Origin: Chitinophagaceae bacterium UBA3961
Lineage (GTDB): Bacteria > Bacteroidota > Bacteroidia > Chitinophagales > Chitinophagaceae
Assembly (NCBI GenBank): GCA_002385265.1
Contig: DGDD01000002.1
Location: forward strand, 1-7,169
Length of the DNA: 7,169 bases
Reading direction: 5' to 3'
Within the stretch, counting starts at the first letter, position 1. The number at the start of each line of letters is the position of its first letter. Below are positions 1 to 6,063 of this stretch, piece by piece. Position numbers and translations under genes: made by a program. The notes below the pieces were generated by a model, which saw nothing but the letters and a program-made list of their open reading frames with translations, was not told where the DNA came from and searched no databases.

Positions 1-417
1 ACTGCGCATAATATTGATATGTTGTTCCTGATAAAGGATGTTGATTGTTCTATTGGCAAAATGACCGTGCCAGAAAAAGGCCATCTTTTCTCTTAACTGC
101 ATCGGGCTCTTCACCATCTCAGACAGCCAATTCAAATTCAGTTCTTTGATTCCATCTCTCGAGATGCGGCGTAGTTCTTTCTTTTGCTCCGGACTCAAAT
201 TCTTGATGGCTTTCGGTCCGTAAGTTTTGTAAGCATCAATAAACTCTTTCGCAAGTGATCCCGCTTTGTCAAATAGAACCGGTGCGGTTTGAGAATCCGC
301 TTTTAATTGTTGCCAAACTTGTTGAGGAGAAATTGAATTAGTAAAGTCCTTGAATAGAGGACCAAAGCCAAAGCGCCATAAAAGGTGCTGATTTTTTTGT
401 TGCTGGGTAATTTTCAT
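1..417 (-). CDS. DUF1800 family protein, N-terminal part (cut by the window edge)
   Basis: The reading frame starts at the ATG complementary to 415-417 and stays open for 139 codons to base 1, so the C-terminal part lies outside the window. Residues 11-20 (HLLWRFGFGP) and 97-121 (an LNWLSEMV-SP-LREKM segment followed by AFFWHGHFA) match the conserved N-terminal signature of DUF1800. These are usually about 450-600 residue proteins of unknown biochemical role. In Bacteroidota the gene is often paired with a DUF1501 gene, which would lie to the left here (not visible). No signal peptide is seen at this start, and no better upstream start exists. The gene is divergent from the M43 protease across 201 bp. 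A 17-bp palindrome lies about 50 bases upstream of the start. The family call is made from motifs only; the function is unknown. Confidence 0.85.
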   Translation of the reverse strand, partial: MKITQQQKNQHLLWRFGFGPLFKDFTNSISPQQVWQQLKADSQTAPVLFDKAGSLAKEFIDAYKTYGPKAIKNLSPEQKKELRRISRDGIKELNLNWLSEMVKSPMQLREKMAFFWHGHFANRTINILYQEQHINIMRS

Positions 418-466
418 GGAATAAGTTAGAATCAATAGACTCCGTAAAACTCCGAACGTTTAATTC

Positions 467-483
467 GAAAATCTCCGATTTTC
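467..483. repeat. 17-bp perfect palindrome in the divergent intergenic region
   Basis: GAAAATC (467-473) and GATTTTC (477-483) are perfect inverted repeats around TCC. The site lies 50 bases upstream of the DUF1800 start and 136 bases upstream of the protease start. Next to it, TCCG recurs at about 441, 451 and 474, with the first two copies ten bases apart. It could be an operator or a short hairpin in the DUF1800 leader. There is no T-run, so a terminator is unlikely. Confidence 0.4.
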
Positions 484-618
484 ATCTAAGGACTTTGGGT
501 AAGATATTAACAATTGGCTGCAAATGCACTATAGTTGCAAAAAAAACCTCATTAAGAAAACGTTAACATTCATTAGTTTTTTAACTTATGGCATCATCAA
601 ACAAAAACCATTTTTATT

Positions 619-1593
619 ATGAGAAAACTATTCGGAATCCTAGCCCTCGGTTTAGTATTCGCAAGTGCTTGTAAAAAGTCGTCTTCAGATGCAGTTAGCG
701 GCGATGGAGAAGAAAGAGTAATGGCACCAACGTCACGTGCTTGTGCTTCTTATGAAGTTTTGCAACGCCAGTTAACGGAAGATCCTACATTGGCCGATCG
801 TATGAATGCCATCGAATCATTCACAAAGCGATTTGTGGAAAGCCCTTCAAGCAATCGCTTACTTCCTGATGGTACAATGGAAATTCCTGTTGTGGTGAAT
901 GTGGTTTACCGCACTGCTGCTGAAAATATCTCTTTGGCTCAAATTCAATCTCAAATTGATGTATTGAATGAAGATTTTGCGGCAACAAATGCAGATTATG
1001 CGAATGTGACTCCGTTCGATGGCGTAAAATCGGGAGATACAAAAATCCGATTTGTATTAGATCAAGTTATTCGCGTAGCTACTTCTAAAAGAAGTTTTGG
1101 TACCAACGATGCCGTTAAGAAGGCTTCAGGTGGTGGTGTGGCGCCTACAAGCCCTACCACTAAGCTTAACATCTGGTCTTGTACATTAGCGAATGGAATA
1201 TTAGGATATGCCCAGTTCCCTGGTGGTGCTGCCGCTACCGATGGGGTTGTAATCTTAAATACTGCCTTTGGTAGAGTAGGTACTGTAGTTGCTCCTTTCA
1301 ATAAAGGAAGAACCGCTACACACGAAGTAGGTCACTGGTTGAATCTTCGTCATATTTGGGGTGATGCTACTTGCGGAAACGACCAAGTGGGTGATACTCC
1401 TTTGCACAATACAGCGAATTATGGTTGTCCAGCTGCAGGTCACCGCAGCACTTGTACCGGTACTCCGGTTGAAATGACCATGAACTATATGGATTATACT
1501 GATGATGCTTGTATGTATATGTTCTCTGCAGGTCAGAAAGCACGTATGCAAGCTACATATGCAGTAGGTGGTCCAAGAGCAAGCTTTAGATAA
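619..1593 (+). CDS. M43 family (cytophagalysin/pappalysin-like) zinc metalloprotease lipoprotein
   Basis: This is a 324-residue secreted metalloendopeptidase. Residues 1-18 form a lipoprotein signal peptide: MRKL, a hydrophobic core, then a lipobox ASAC with lipidated Cys18. It is therefore expected to be membrane-anchored, in the periplasm or at the surface. The catalytic site is the metzincin motif HEVGHWLNLRH, with zinc ligands His235, His239 and His245 and general base Glu236. The Met-turn is NYMDY at 289-293 (Met291), followed by the DDAC and GQKARM segments typical of M43. The region around 40-150 (RACASYEVLQ, then the conserved PVVVNVVY and ENISLAQIQSQIDVLNEDF blocks) matches the M43 pro- and N-terminal catalytic region; Cys42 could act as a cysteine switch (inference). 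Unlike many Bacteroidota homologues it has no T9SS C-terminal sorting domain and stops just after the catalytic domain. A possible promoter (TATAGTTG at 530-537) is weak. Confidence 0.93.
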   Translation: MRKLFGILALGLVFASACKKSSSDAVSGDGEERVMAPTSRACASYEVLQRQLTEDPTLADRMNAIESFTKRFVESPSSNRLLPDGTMEIPVVVNVVYRTAAENISLAQIQSQIDVLNEDFAATNADYANVTPFDGVKSGDTKIRFVLDQVIRVATSKRSFGTNDAVKKASGGGVAPTSPTTKLNIWSCTLANGILGYAQFPGGAAATDGVVILNTAFGRVGTVVAPFNKGRTATHEVGHWLNLRHIWGDATCGNDQVGDTPLHNTANYGCPAAGHRSTCTGTPVEMTMNYMDYTDDACMYMFSAGQKARMQATYAVGGPRASFR

Positions 1594-1613
1594 TTTGCAA
1601 ATGACTATTAATA

Positions 1614-1646
1614 AAAAACTCCCCATTTGGGGAGTTTTTGTTTTTT
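1614..1646. terminator. Bidirectional intrinsic terminator between the protease gene and serS
   Basis: AAAAACTCCCC (1614-1624) pairs perfectly with GGGGAGTTTTT (1629-1639) around an ATTT loop, giving an 11-bp stem. T-rich tracts follow on both strands: TTTTTGTTTTTT on plus and TTTTTTAT on minus. It fills the 51-bp gap between two convergent genes and so should terminate both. On the minus strand it begins only five bases after the serS stop codon. Confidence 0.9.
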
Positions 1647-2910
1647 AGCTGATCTTATCTTTTCCGAAATAGGGCTGCAACACTTTTGGAATGTTGATGC
1701 CATCGGATGTTTGATTGTTTTCGAGTAAGCATGCCATTATTCGTGGCAATGCTAGAGAACTTCCGTTCAAGGAGTGTACCAATTGATTTTTTCCGTTCTC
1801 GTCTTTAAAACGAGCTTTCATTCGGTTGGTTTGATACGCTTCGAAATTTGATACGGAGCTTACTTCCAACCATTTTTCTTGCGCCGCACTGTACACTTCA
1901 AAATCGTAAGTAATAGCAGAGGCAAATCCCATATCACCACCGCACAAACGAAGGATGCGGTAAGGCAATTCAAGCGACTTTACTAATTCTTCTACATGTG
2001 CCACCATTTCGTCTAGTACCTCATAACTAGTGGATGGGTGCACTAATTGTACGATTTCAACTTTTTCGAATTGATGCAATCGGTTCAATCCACGCACATC
2101 TTTACCATAACTTCCCGCCTCTCTTCTGAAACAGGGAGAATAGGCGGTCATTTTGATCGGTAAATCAGTATGCTTCACCAATGTATCACGGTAAATATTA
2201 GTTACCGGCACTTCAGAAGTTGGAATCAAATAGAAATTGTCTTCTGTTGCATGATACATTTGACCCTCTTTGTCGGGTAACTGACCCGTACCGTAGGCCG
2301 ATGCTTCATTCACCATAAAGGGCGGATGAATTTCAGTGTAACCTTTATCAGTATTAAAGTTCAAAAAGTATTGAATCAATGAACGTTGGAGTTTGGCGCC
2401 TTGTCCGGTGTAAACGGGAAACCCGCTTCCGGTAATTTTGTTACCGAGCTCAAAATCGATCAATGAATATTTTTTTGTGAGGTCCCAATGTGGAACCGCA
2501 CCTGCCGGAAGGGTCGGAATTGCTCCACCGCTTCTTACAGTAATATTATCATCGGGGCCTGCACCTTCCGGAACTTGTTCTGAAGGGAGGTTAGGTAATA
2601 AGTGTAAGATGGCTTGGATATTTTTCTCGGCATCCTGCAATTTATCGGTAGAAAGTTGAGCTTTCCATTGTGCCACTTCTTGCTTTTTGTTTTCAGCACC
2701 TTCTTTGTCACCTTTGGCCATCAATTGACCGATTTCTTTCGAAGCAGCATTTATTTTAGATTGCAATTCATCGAATTCAAACTGATATTGCTTTCTCTTA
2801 TCGTCCCACAAAATCAATTCATCTACCAACTCCAATTGCTTGAAGCGTTTTGTGGTCAATCGTTTCTTTACCAAATCGGTATTCTGCCTAATAAAGGGCA
2901 CTTGTAACAT
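1645..2910 (-). CDS. serS: Seryl-tRNA synthetase
   Basis: This cytoplasmic class II aminoacyl-tRNA synthetase charges tRNA-Ser (and tRNA-Sec where present) with serine, using ATP. At 421 residues it has the normal family length. Residues about 1-105 form the N-terminal tRNA-binding arm, a charged long antiparallel coiled coil around 30-105. The catalytic domain follows: TSEVP at 231-235 (serine-binding TxE motif), motif 2 with FRRE at 261-264 and the AGSYGKDVRGLNRLHQF segment, and motif 3 (GSSLALPR at 383-390, with Arg390 for ATP). No key residue appears lost. The ATG start at 2908-2910 gives the expected MLQVPFIRQN N-terminus. Its promoter, a perfect TAACTTTG box with a TTG 20 bp upstream, predicts a leader of only about ten bases. 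The gene is transcribed alone and ends at a shared terminator. Confidence 0.98.
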   Translation of the reverse strand: MLQVPFIRQNTDLVKKRLTTKRFKQLELVDELILWDDKRKQYQFEFDELQSKINAASKEIGQLMAKGDKEGAENKKQEVAQWKAQLSTDKLQDAEKNIQAILHLLPNLPSEQVPEGAGPDDNITVRSGGAIPTLPAGAVPHWDLTKKYSLIDFELGNKITGSGFPVYTGQGAKLQRSLIQYFLNFNTDKGYTEIHPPFMVNEASAYGTGQLPDKEGQMYHATEDNFYLIPTSEVPVTNIYRDTLVKHTDLPIKMTAYSPCFRREAGSYGKDVRGLNRLHQFEKVEIVQLVHPSTSYEVLDEMVAHVEELVKSLELPYRILRLCGGDMGFASAITYDFEVYSAAQEKWLEVSSVSNFEAYQTNRMKARFKDENGKNQLVHSLNGSSLALPRIMACLLENNQTSDGINIPKVLQPYFGKDKIS

Positions 2911-2926
2911 ACAGTGAAATTTGCGG

Positions 2927-2957
2927 CAAAGTTACAATTTGAGCGGCAGACCTGCAA
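2927..2957 (-). promoter_or_regulatory. serS promoter (Bacteroidota -33/-7 type)
   Basis: On the minus strand, TAACTTTG (complement of 2927-2934) matches the TAnnTTTG -7 consensus perfectly. TTG (complement of 2955-2957) lies 20 bp upstream as the -33 element. Transcription should start near 2920, about ten bases before the ATG. The -33 element touches that of the divergent promoter. Confidence 0.6.
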
Positions 2958-2982
2958 GGGAGCCTTTTAGGCAGTATCTTTG
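2952..2982 (+). promoter_or_regulatory. Promoter of the 114-aa protein/PPIase unit
   Basis: TATCTTTG at 2975-2982 is a perfect TAnnTTTG -7 box. The -33 position, 20 bp upstream at 2952-2954, reads CTG instead of TTG. The expected start point is about 2986-2989, at or next to the ATG at 2989, which predicts a leaderless or nearly leaderless transcript. Confidence 0.5.
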
Positions 2983-2988
2983 CGTTCT

Positions 2989-3333
2989 ATGAACAACGAC
3001 GATATACAGGTAAGGTGGTGGCAGTTAGAGGCCAAATTGGTAGAGCGATTCGGGAAAAAGCCCGATATGGAAAGTATTCTCTTTTTAATAGGATTGCAAG
3101 AATACGGTGGAACAGCAGAAAAATTCAGCAAAGAGCAAAAGCAAGACTTGATGCACGTGGCTGTTTGTACCTTGTTTATGCAAAGTGGTTATTACGAAAT
3201 CGAAGGATTTGATACCGACAATTGGCCTCATTTCAAGCAACTCAAACCATTACCTGTGATGAATATGCCCGAACAAGAAGCGTTCTTGCGCGATCATATA
3301 TTACTTTATTTCACCACTCAAGGTTTTATTTAA
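2989..3333 (+). CDS. Conserved hypothetical protein, 114 aa
   Basis: I cannot assign this gene to a named family. The product is a soluble, mostly alpha-helical-looking protein of 114 residues starting MNNDDIQVRWWQLEAKLVERFG. It has no signal peptide, membrane segment or metal-binding cysteine pattern. Residues around 22-60 (KKPDMESILFLIGLQEYGG, then the KFSKEQKQDLMHVAVC stretch) and the C-terminal LRDHILLYFTTQGFI look constrained, and I infer a small conserved Bacteroidota protein. An in-frame TTG at 2980 would add three residues, but that codon lies inside the predicted -7 box, so the ATG at 2989 is preferred. The stop codon directly abuts the ATG of the PPIase gene with no spacer, so the two are cotranscribed and probably translationally coupled. 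That suggests but does not prove a linked role. Confidence 0.85.
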   Translation: MNNDDIQVRWWQLEAKLVERFGKKPDMESILFLIGLQEYGGTAEKFSKEQKQDLMHVAVCTLFMQSGYYEIEGFDTDNWPHFKQLKPLPVMNMPEQEAFLRDHILLYFTTQGFI

Positions 3334-4044
3334 ATGAAAAAATGCGGATTGTTGCTTTTGTTTTTGGCAGTCGGTTTGTCCGGCTTTTCTCAAAAAGAAG
3401 TCAAGATCAGAAAGAGAGATCGGAAAAAAGACATTGAAGTGGTGACCACCGCAGGGGTGTTTTATTTGCGTTTATCAGACAGTACTCCTTTGCATCGAGA
3501 TAATTTCTTGAGAATGGTTAAGGTACACTATTATGATAGTATATTGTTTCATCGGGTGATCAAAGGATTCATGGTTCAGGCGGGAGATCCTAATAGTAAA
3601 CAAGCGCCTGCCGGTAAACCGCTTGGAAATGGCGGTCCTGATTATACCATTCCTGCCGAATTTGTTCCTTCTTTGTTTCACCGAAAAGGGGTGCTGGCGG
3701 CTGCAAGAGAGGGAGATGCTTCCAATCCAACGAAAGCGTCGAGTGCCAGTCAATTTTACATTGTTCAAGGAAAGAAGTTTACAGATGCCGGATTGGATTC
3801 TGTAGTTCAATTCAGATTGAAAGGAAGAGCTATTCCTTTGGCGCATAGAGAAGTGTATAAAACAGAGGGAGGTGCTCCACATTTAGATCAATCATATTCG
3901 ATTTTTGGCGAAGTGGTTTCCGGAATGGCAGTAATAGATACTATTGCTGCAACTCCTACTAGTAAAGGTTTGGATAAAGACCGCCCTGCAACGGATCAAC
4001 GAATTCTATCGATGCGATTGGTAAGAAGAAAAAAAAGGAATTAA
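3334..4044 (+). CDS. Periplasmic cyclophilin-type peptidyl-prolyl cis-trans isomerase
   Basis: This 236-residue enzyme catalyses cis-trans isomerisation of X-Pro bonds and so assists folding of exported proteins. Residues 1-19 or 1-20 form a Sec signal peptide (MKKCGLLLLFLAVGLSGFSQ) with likely cleavage before Gln20. Cys4 is not in a lipobox. The cyclophilin signature is FHRVIKGFMVQAGD at 72-85, with catalytic Arg74, Phe79, Met80 and Gln82 corresponding to R55, F60, M61 and Q63 of human CypA. SSASQFYIVQG (136-146) and YSIFGEVVSGMAVID (188-202) are the later conserved blocks. The CypA His126 position is Tyr188, as in many bacterial members. An insertion of about 40 residues (147-187) separates these blocks, which I recall as common in Bacteroidota homologues. 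The C-terminus is basic (RRKKRN). It follows the 114-aa gene with zero spacing. Confidence 0.95.
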   Translation: MKKCGLLLLFLAVGLSGFSQKEVKIRKRDRKKDIEVVTTAGVFYLRLSDSTPLHRDNFLRMVKVHYYDSILFHRVIKGFMVQAGDPNSKQAPAGKPLGNGGPDYTIPAEFVPSLFHRKGVLAAAREGDASNPTKASSASQFYIVQGKKFTDAGLDSVVQFRLKGRAIPLAHREVYKTEGGAPHLDQSYSIFGEVVSGMAVIDTIAATPTSKGLDKDRPATDQRILSMRLVRRKKRN

Positions 4045-4057
4045 ACCTTTTTCTTCT
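4024..4057 (+). terminator. Weak imperfect hairpin over the PPIase stop codon
   Basis: AGAAG plus eight A and GG (4024-4038) can pair with CC, five T and CTTCT (4046-4057), leaving about three A bulged. The loop AATTAAA contains the TAA stop codon. The stem is AT-rich and the T-run is inside the stem, so termination would be inefficient. No better terminator is seen before gcvH. Confidence 0.3.
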
Positions 4058-4171
4058 ACTGTTGTAATACATGTGGAAATTCAGTGTAATATATTCAACA
4101 AATAAAGAACTGAGGAAGAACAGAATGTGAATTGAAATCCTAATCTTTGCATTGTTCTAAAACAAAATTTT

Positions 4172-4552
4172 ATGAGTTATCCTGCGAATTTAAAGTACAC
4201 AAAAGATCACGAATGGATTTCATTGGAAGGTAATGTTGCTACTGTTGGTATCACACAGTTTGCTCAAGGTGAATTGGGAGATATCGTATATGTAGAAATT
4301 GAAACAGTAGGTAAAAGCTTGGCAGCAGAAGCTGTATTCGGAACCGTGGAAGCGGTTAAAACCGTATCCGACTTGTTTTTGCCGGTTGCAGGAACCATCA
4401 CTGAATTCAACGCTGCATTAAATGGCGCCCCTGAATTGGTAAACAATGATCCATATGGAGAAGGCTGGATGATCAAAATGACAGTTGACAATCCTGCTGA
4501 TGTTGAAGCACTTATGGACGCAGAAGCCTATAAAAGTCTCGTAGGCGCATAA
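4172..4552 (+). CDS. gcvH: Glycine cleavage system H protein
   Basis: This is the lipoyl carrier protein of the glycine cleavage complex. It shuttles the aminomethyl intermediate between the P protein (decarboxylase), T protein (aminomethyltransferase) and L protein (dihydrolipoyl dehydrogenase) in the cytoplasm. At 126 residues it has normal length. The N-terminal [12 protein letters not shown], the central [17 protein letters not shown] and the lipoylation segment [11 protein letters not shown] are all present, with Lys63 as the expected lipoyl-lysine. The C-terminal [13 protein letters not shown] block is also canonical. The genes for P, T and L are not in this window. AATCTTTG at 4142-4149 resembles a -7 box and would give a leader of roughly 15 bases, but no clear -33 TTG sits 20 bp upstream. 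The gene is followed by an inverted repeat and an ECF sigma gene. Confidence 0.98.
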   Translation: MSYPANLKYTKDHEWISLEGNVATVGITQFAQGELGDIVYVEIETVGKSLAAEAVFGTVEAVKTVSDLFLPVAGTITEFNAALNGAPELVNNDPYGEGWMIKMTVDNPADVEALMDAEAYKSLVGA

Positions 4553-4576
4553 AACAAAATCTAAACTTTATTGTAT

Positions 4577-4599
4577 GCCGTATATTTCTTGTATACGGC
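4577..4599. repeat. Perfect 8-bp inverted repeat between gcvH and the sigma gene
   Basis: GCCGTATA (4577-4584) and TATACGGC (4592-4599) flank a 7-base spacer TTTCTTG. No T-run follows on plus, so it is a poor intrinsic terminator. Its place 25 bases after gcvH and 38 bases before the sigma start would also suit an operator or leader hairpin controlling the sigma operon. TTGTAT occurs as a direct repeat at 4571 and 4589, overlapping it. Confidence 0.45.
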
Positions 4600-4637
4600 T
4601 CCAAATCATTAACAAGTAACGCTTTTGGGATAACACA

Positions 4638-5183
4638 TTGGGTACAGCGATTACATATACGGAGCAAGAGCTGGTGGCTTTATTGAAAAATAAAGACCAG
4701 AATGCTTTTGGCTATTTGTACGAGCGCTATTCCGGTGCTTTGTACAGCAGTATAGTACAAATTGTTGACCAGCAAGAACTTGCAAACGATGTGTTACAAG
4801 AAGTGTTTGTTAATATATGGCGTAGGATAGAAACCTATGATGCAGCCAAAGGTCGACTGTACACCTGGATGTTGAACATCGCCCGAAATGCATCGATCGA
4901 TTTGCTTCGATCAAAAGGTTTTCAAAACAGTAAAAAGAACGCCTCGATCCCTGAAAATGTGGACGATGGAACCCTAGGTACTGCCTTTCAGCCGGATGCA
5001 AATAATATTGGATTAAAAAAGGCTGTTCAACAATTAAAGGAAGAACACCGAATTTTAATAGATTTGGCCTACTTCAAGGGATACACCCATGAAGAAATTG
5101 CCGAAATAACGAAAACGCCTTTGGGTACCGTGAAAACGCGGATCCGAAGTGCATTAACTCAAATGCGATCCTTACTATCGTGA
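4638..5183 (+). CDS. ECF-type RNA polymerase sigma factor (SigK-like pairing)
   Basis: This 181-residue sigma-70 family factor has only regions 2 and 4, as in extracytoplasmic function sigma factors. Region 2 spans about 24-92: YLYERYSGALYSS, the DVLQEVFVNIW helix (core binding) and LYTWMLNIARNASIDLLRSK (-10 recognition). Region 4 spans about 128-180, including the helix-turn-helix GYTHEEIAEITKTPLGTVKTRI (-35 recognition). The start is TTG at 4638. An in-frame stop at 4617-4619 and the absence of any in-frame ATG before Met78 make this the only start that keeps region 2 whole. Its TGA overlaps the GTG start of the downstream anti-sigma gene, the usual sign of a cognate pair. No consensus housekeeping promoter is evident upstream, compatible with autoregulation by the factor itself (inference). 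The targets are unknown. Confidence 0.93.
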   Translation: MGTAITYTEQELVALLKNKDQNAFGYLYERYSGALYSSIVQIVDQQELANDVLQEVFVNIWRRIETYDAAKGRLYTWMLNIARNASIDLLRSKGFQNSKKNASIPENVDDGTLGTAFQPDANNIGLKKAVQQLKEEHRILIDLAYFKGYTHEEIAEITKTPLGTVKTRIRSALTQMRSLLS

Positions 5184-6019
5184 ACACAAAAGAGTACATA
5201 GAAAGTGGAATTATTGAAAGCTACGTGCTGGGGATGACTTCGGAAGAAGAGCGTCTCGAGTTCGAGCAGGCTTGTGCTTCCTATCCGGAAGTGAAAGCGG
5301 CTCGCGAAGCATTCGAGATTGCACTCGAGAACCAAGCTCTGGCAACAGCGGTAGCACCACCGCCTCAGCTTAAGGGTCTGGTTATGGAAGCTCTGAGTAT
5401 TGAAGCGAAAGAGGAAACAAAAGTGGTTAAAATGCCGGCCGTTCCACCCGCAAACGTGGTGGTAATGGACCCCAACAAACGTTTACGCTTTGTGGCAGCT
5501 GCCGCAGTAGTACTATTTTTGATCAGCTCTGGTTTGAATTTTTATTACTTCAATCAATACAAGTCTGCCACCGCCTTATATGATAATTTGGTAAAAGAGA
5601 ATACGGAAGTGGCTTCTAATTACAAGAAAATTGAAGCAAAATATTCTGAAGCAGTTGAATCAATGAAGGTATTGCAGAATCCAAATATGGTGGTGGTGAA
5701 AATGGCTGGGTCTGAAGTGGCAACCAGTCCGGATCCTTCTAGCTTGGCCACTATTTACTGGGATGCGGCGACCAAAGATGTGTATTTAATGGTCAATAAA
5801 ATGCCGGCACCGAAAACCACCGAAGAACAATATCAGTTGTGGGCTTTGGTTGACGGGGTTCCTGTAGACGCCGGAGTATTTGATATTCAAAATGGCGTTG
5901 CTGTATTGAAAATGAAAAATATACCTAAGGCTCAGGCCTTCGCTGTAACGCTTGAAAAAAGAGGGGGTAGTCCAACCCCACACTTAGAGCAGCTCTACGT
6001 TCTGGGTAAAGTTTCTTAA
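5180..6019 (+). CDS. Membrane-anchored anti-sigma factor with RskA-type C-terminal domain
   Basis: This 279-residue protein is predicted to hold the upstream ECF sigma factor at the inner membrane. Residues 1-75 form the cytoplasmic anti-sigma domain (IIESYVLGMTSEEERLEFEQ); the HxxxCxxC zinc motif is absent, so it is a non-zinc type as in RskA. One transmembrane helix spans about 103-124 (RFVAAAAVVLFLISSGLNFYY). A charged, probably coiled-coil stretch covers about 125-165. The periplasmic RskA-like domain follows at about 170-277, with ATIYWDAATKDVYLMV, YQLWALVDGVPVDAGVF and a terminal EQLYVLGKV. The start is GTG at 5180, inside the last codons of the sigma gene (GTGA, 4-bp overlap), which implies translational coupling and matched dosage. 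In related systems release of the sigma factor requires regulated proteolysis; no protease for this is encoded nearby. Confidence 0.92.
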   Translation: MNTKEYIESGIIESYVLGMTSEEERLEFEQACASYPEVKAAREAFEIALENQALATAVAPPPQLKGLVMEALSIEAKEETKVVKMPAVPPANVVVMDPNKRLRFVAAAAVVLFLISSGLNFYYFNQYKSATALYDNLVKENTEVASNYKKIEAKYSEAVESMKVLQNPNMVVVKMAGSEVATSPDPSSLATIYWDAATKDVYLMVNKMPAPKTTEEQYQLWALVDGVPVDAGVFDIQNGVAVLKMKNIPKAQAFAVTLEKRGGSPTPHLEQLYVLGKVS

Positions 6020-6026
6020 TATATAT

Positions 6027-6063
6027 AAACGCATATTGGTTAACTTGCTAGTATGCGTTTTTT
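6027..6063 (+). terminator. Hairpin with T-run after the anti-sigma gene, overlapping the VanZ start codon
   Basis: AAACGCATA (6027-6035) and TATGCGTTT (6052-6060) form a perfect 9-bp stem with a 16-base loop, and six T (6058-6063) end the structure. It sits eight bases after the anti-sigma stop, as an intrinsic terminator would. The 3' arm contains the VanZ ATG (6053-6055), so in read-through RNA it could also mask that start. The stem has only three G-C pairs, so its strength is uncertain. Confidence 0.45.

Noticed and set aside
1255..1626. Long open frame on the minus strand opposite the M43 protease
   Set aside because: It lies antisense to a gene with clear catalytic motifs, runs through the terminator, and its translation is low-complexity, rich in Ser, Thr, Ile and Cys, without motifs.
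2614..2907. Plus-strand open frame opposite the 5' part of serS
   Set aside because: It is the mirror of the coiled-coil coding region, with Phe- and Leu-rich nonsense translation and no independent signals.
2980..2988. Upstream TTG start for the 114-aa gene
   Set aside because: The codon is part of the predicted -7 box TATCTTTG and would probably lie outside the transcript.
3475..3882. Minus-strand open frame opposite the PPIase gene
   Set aside because: It is fully contained in a confident gene, has no start context and no family resemblance.
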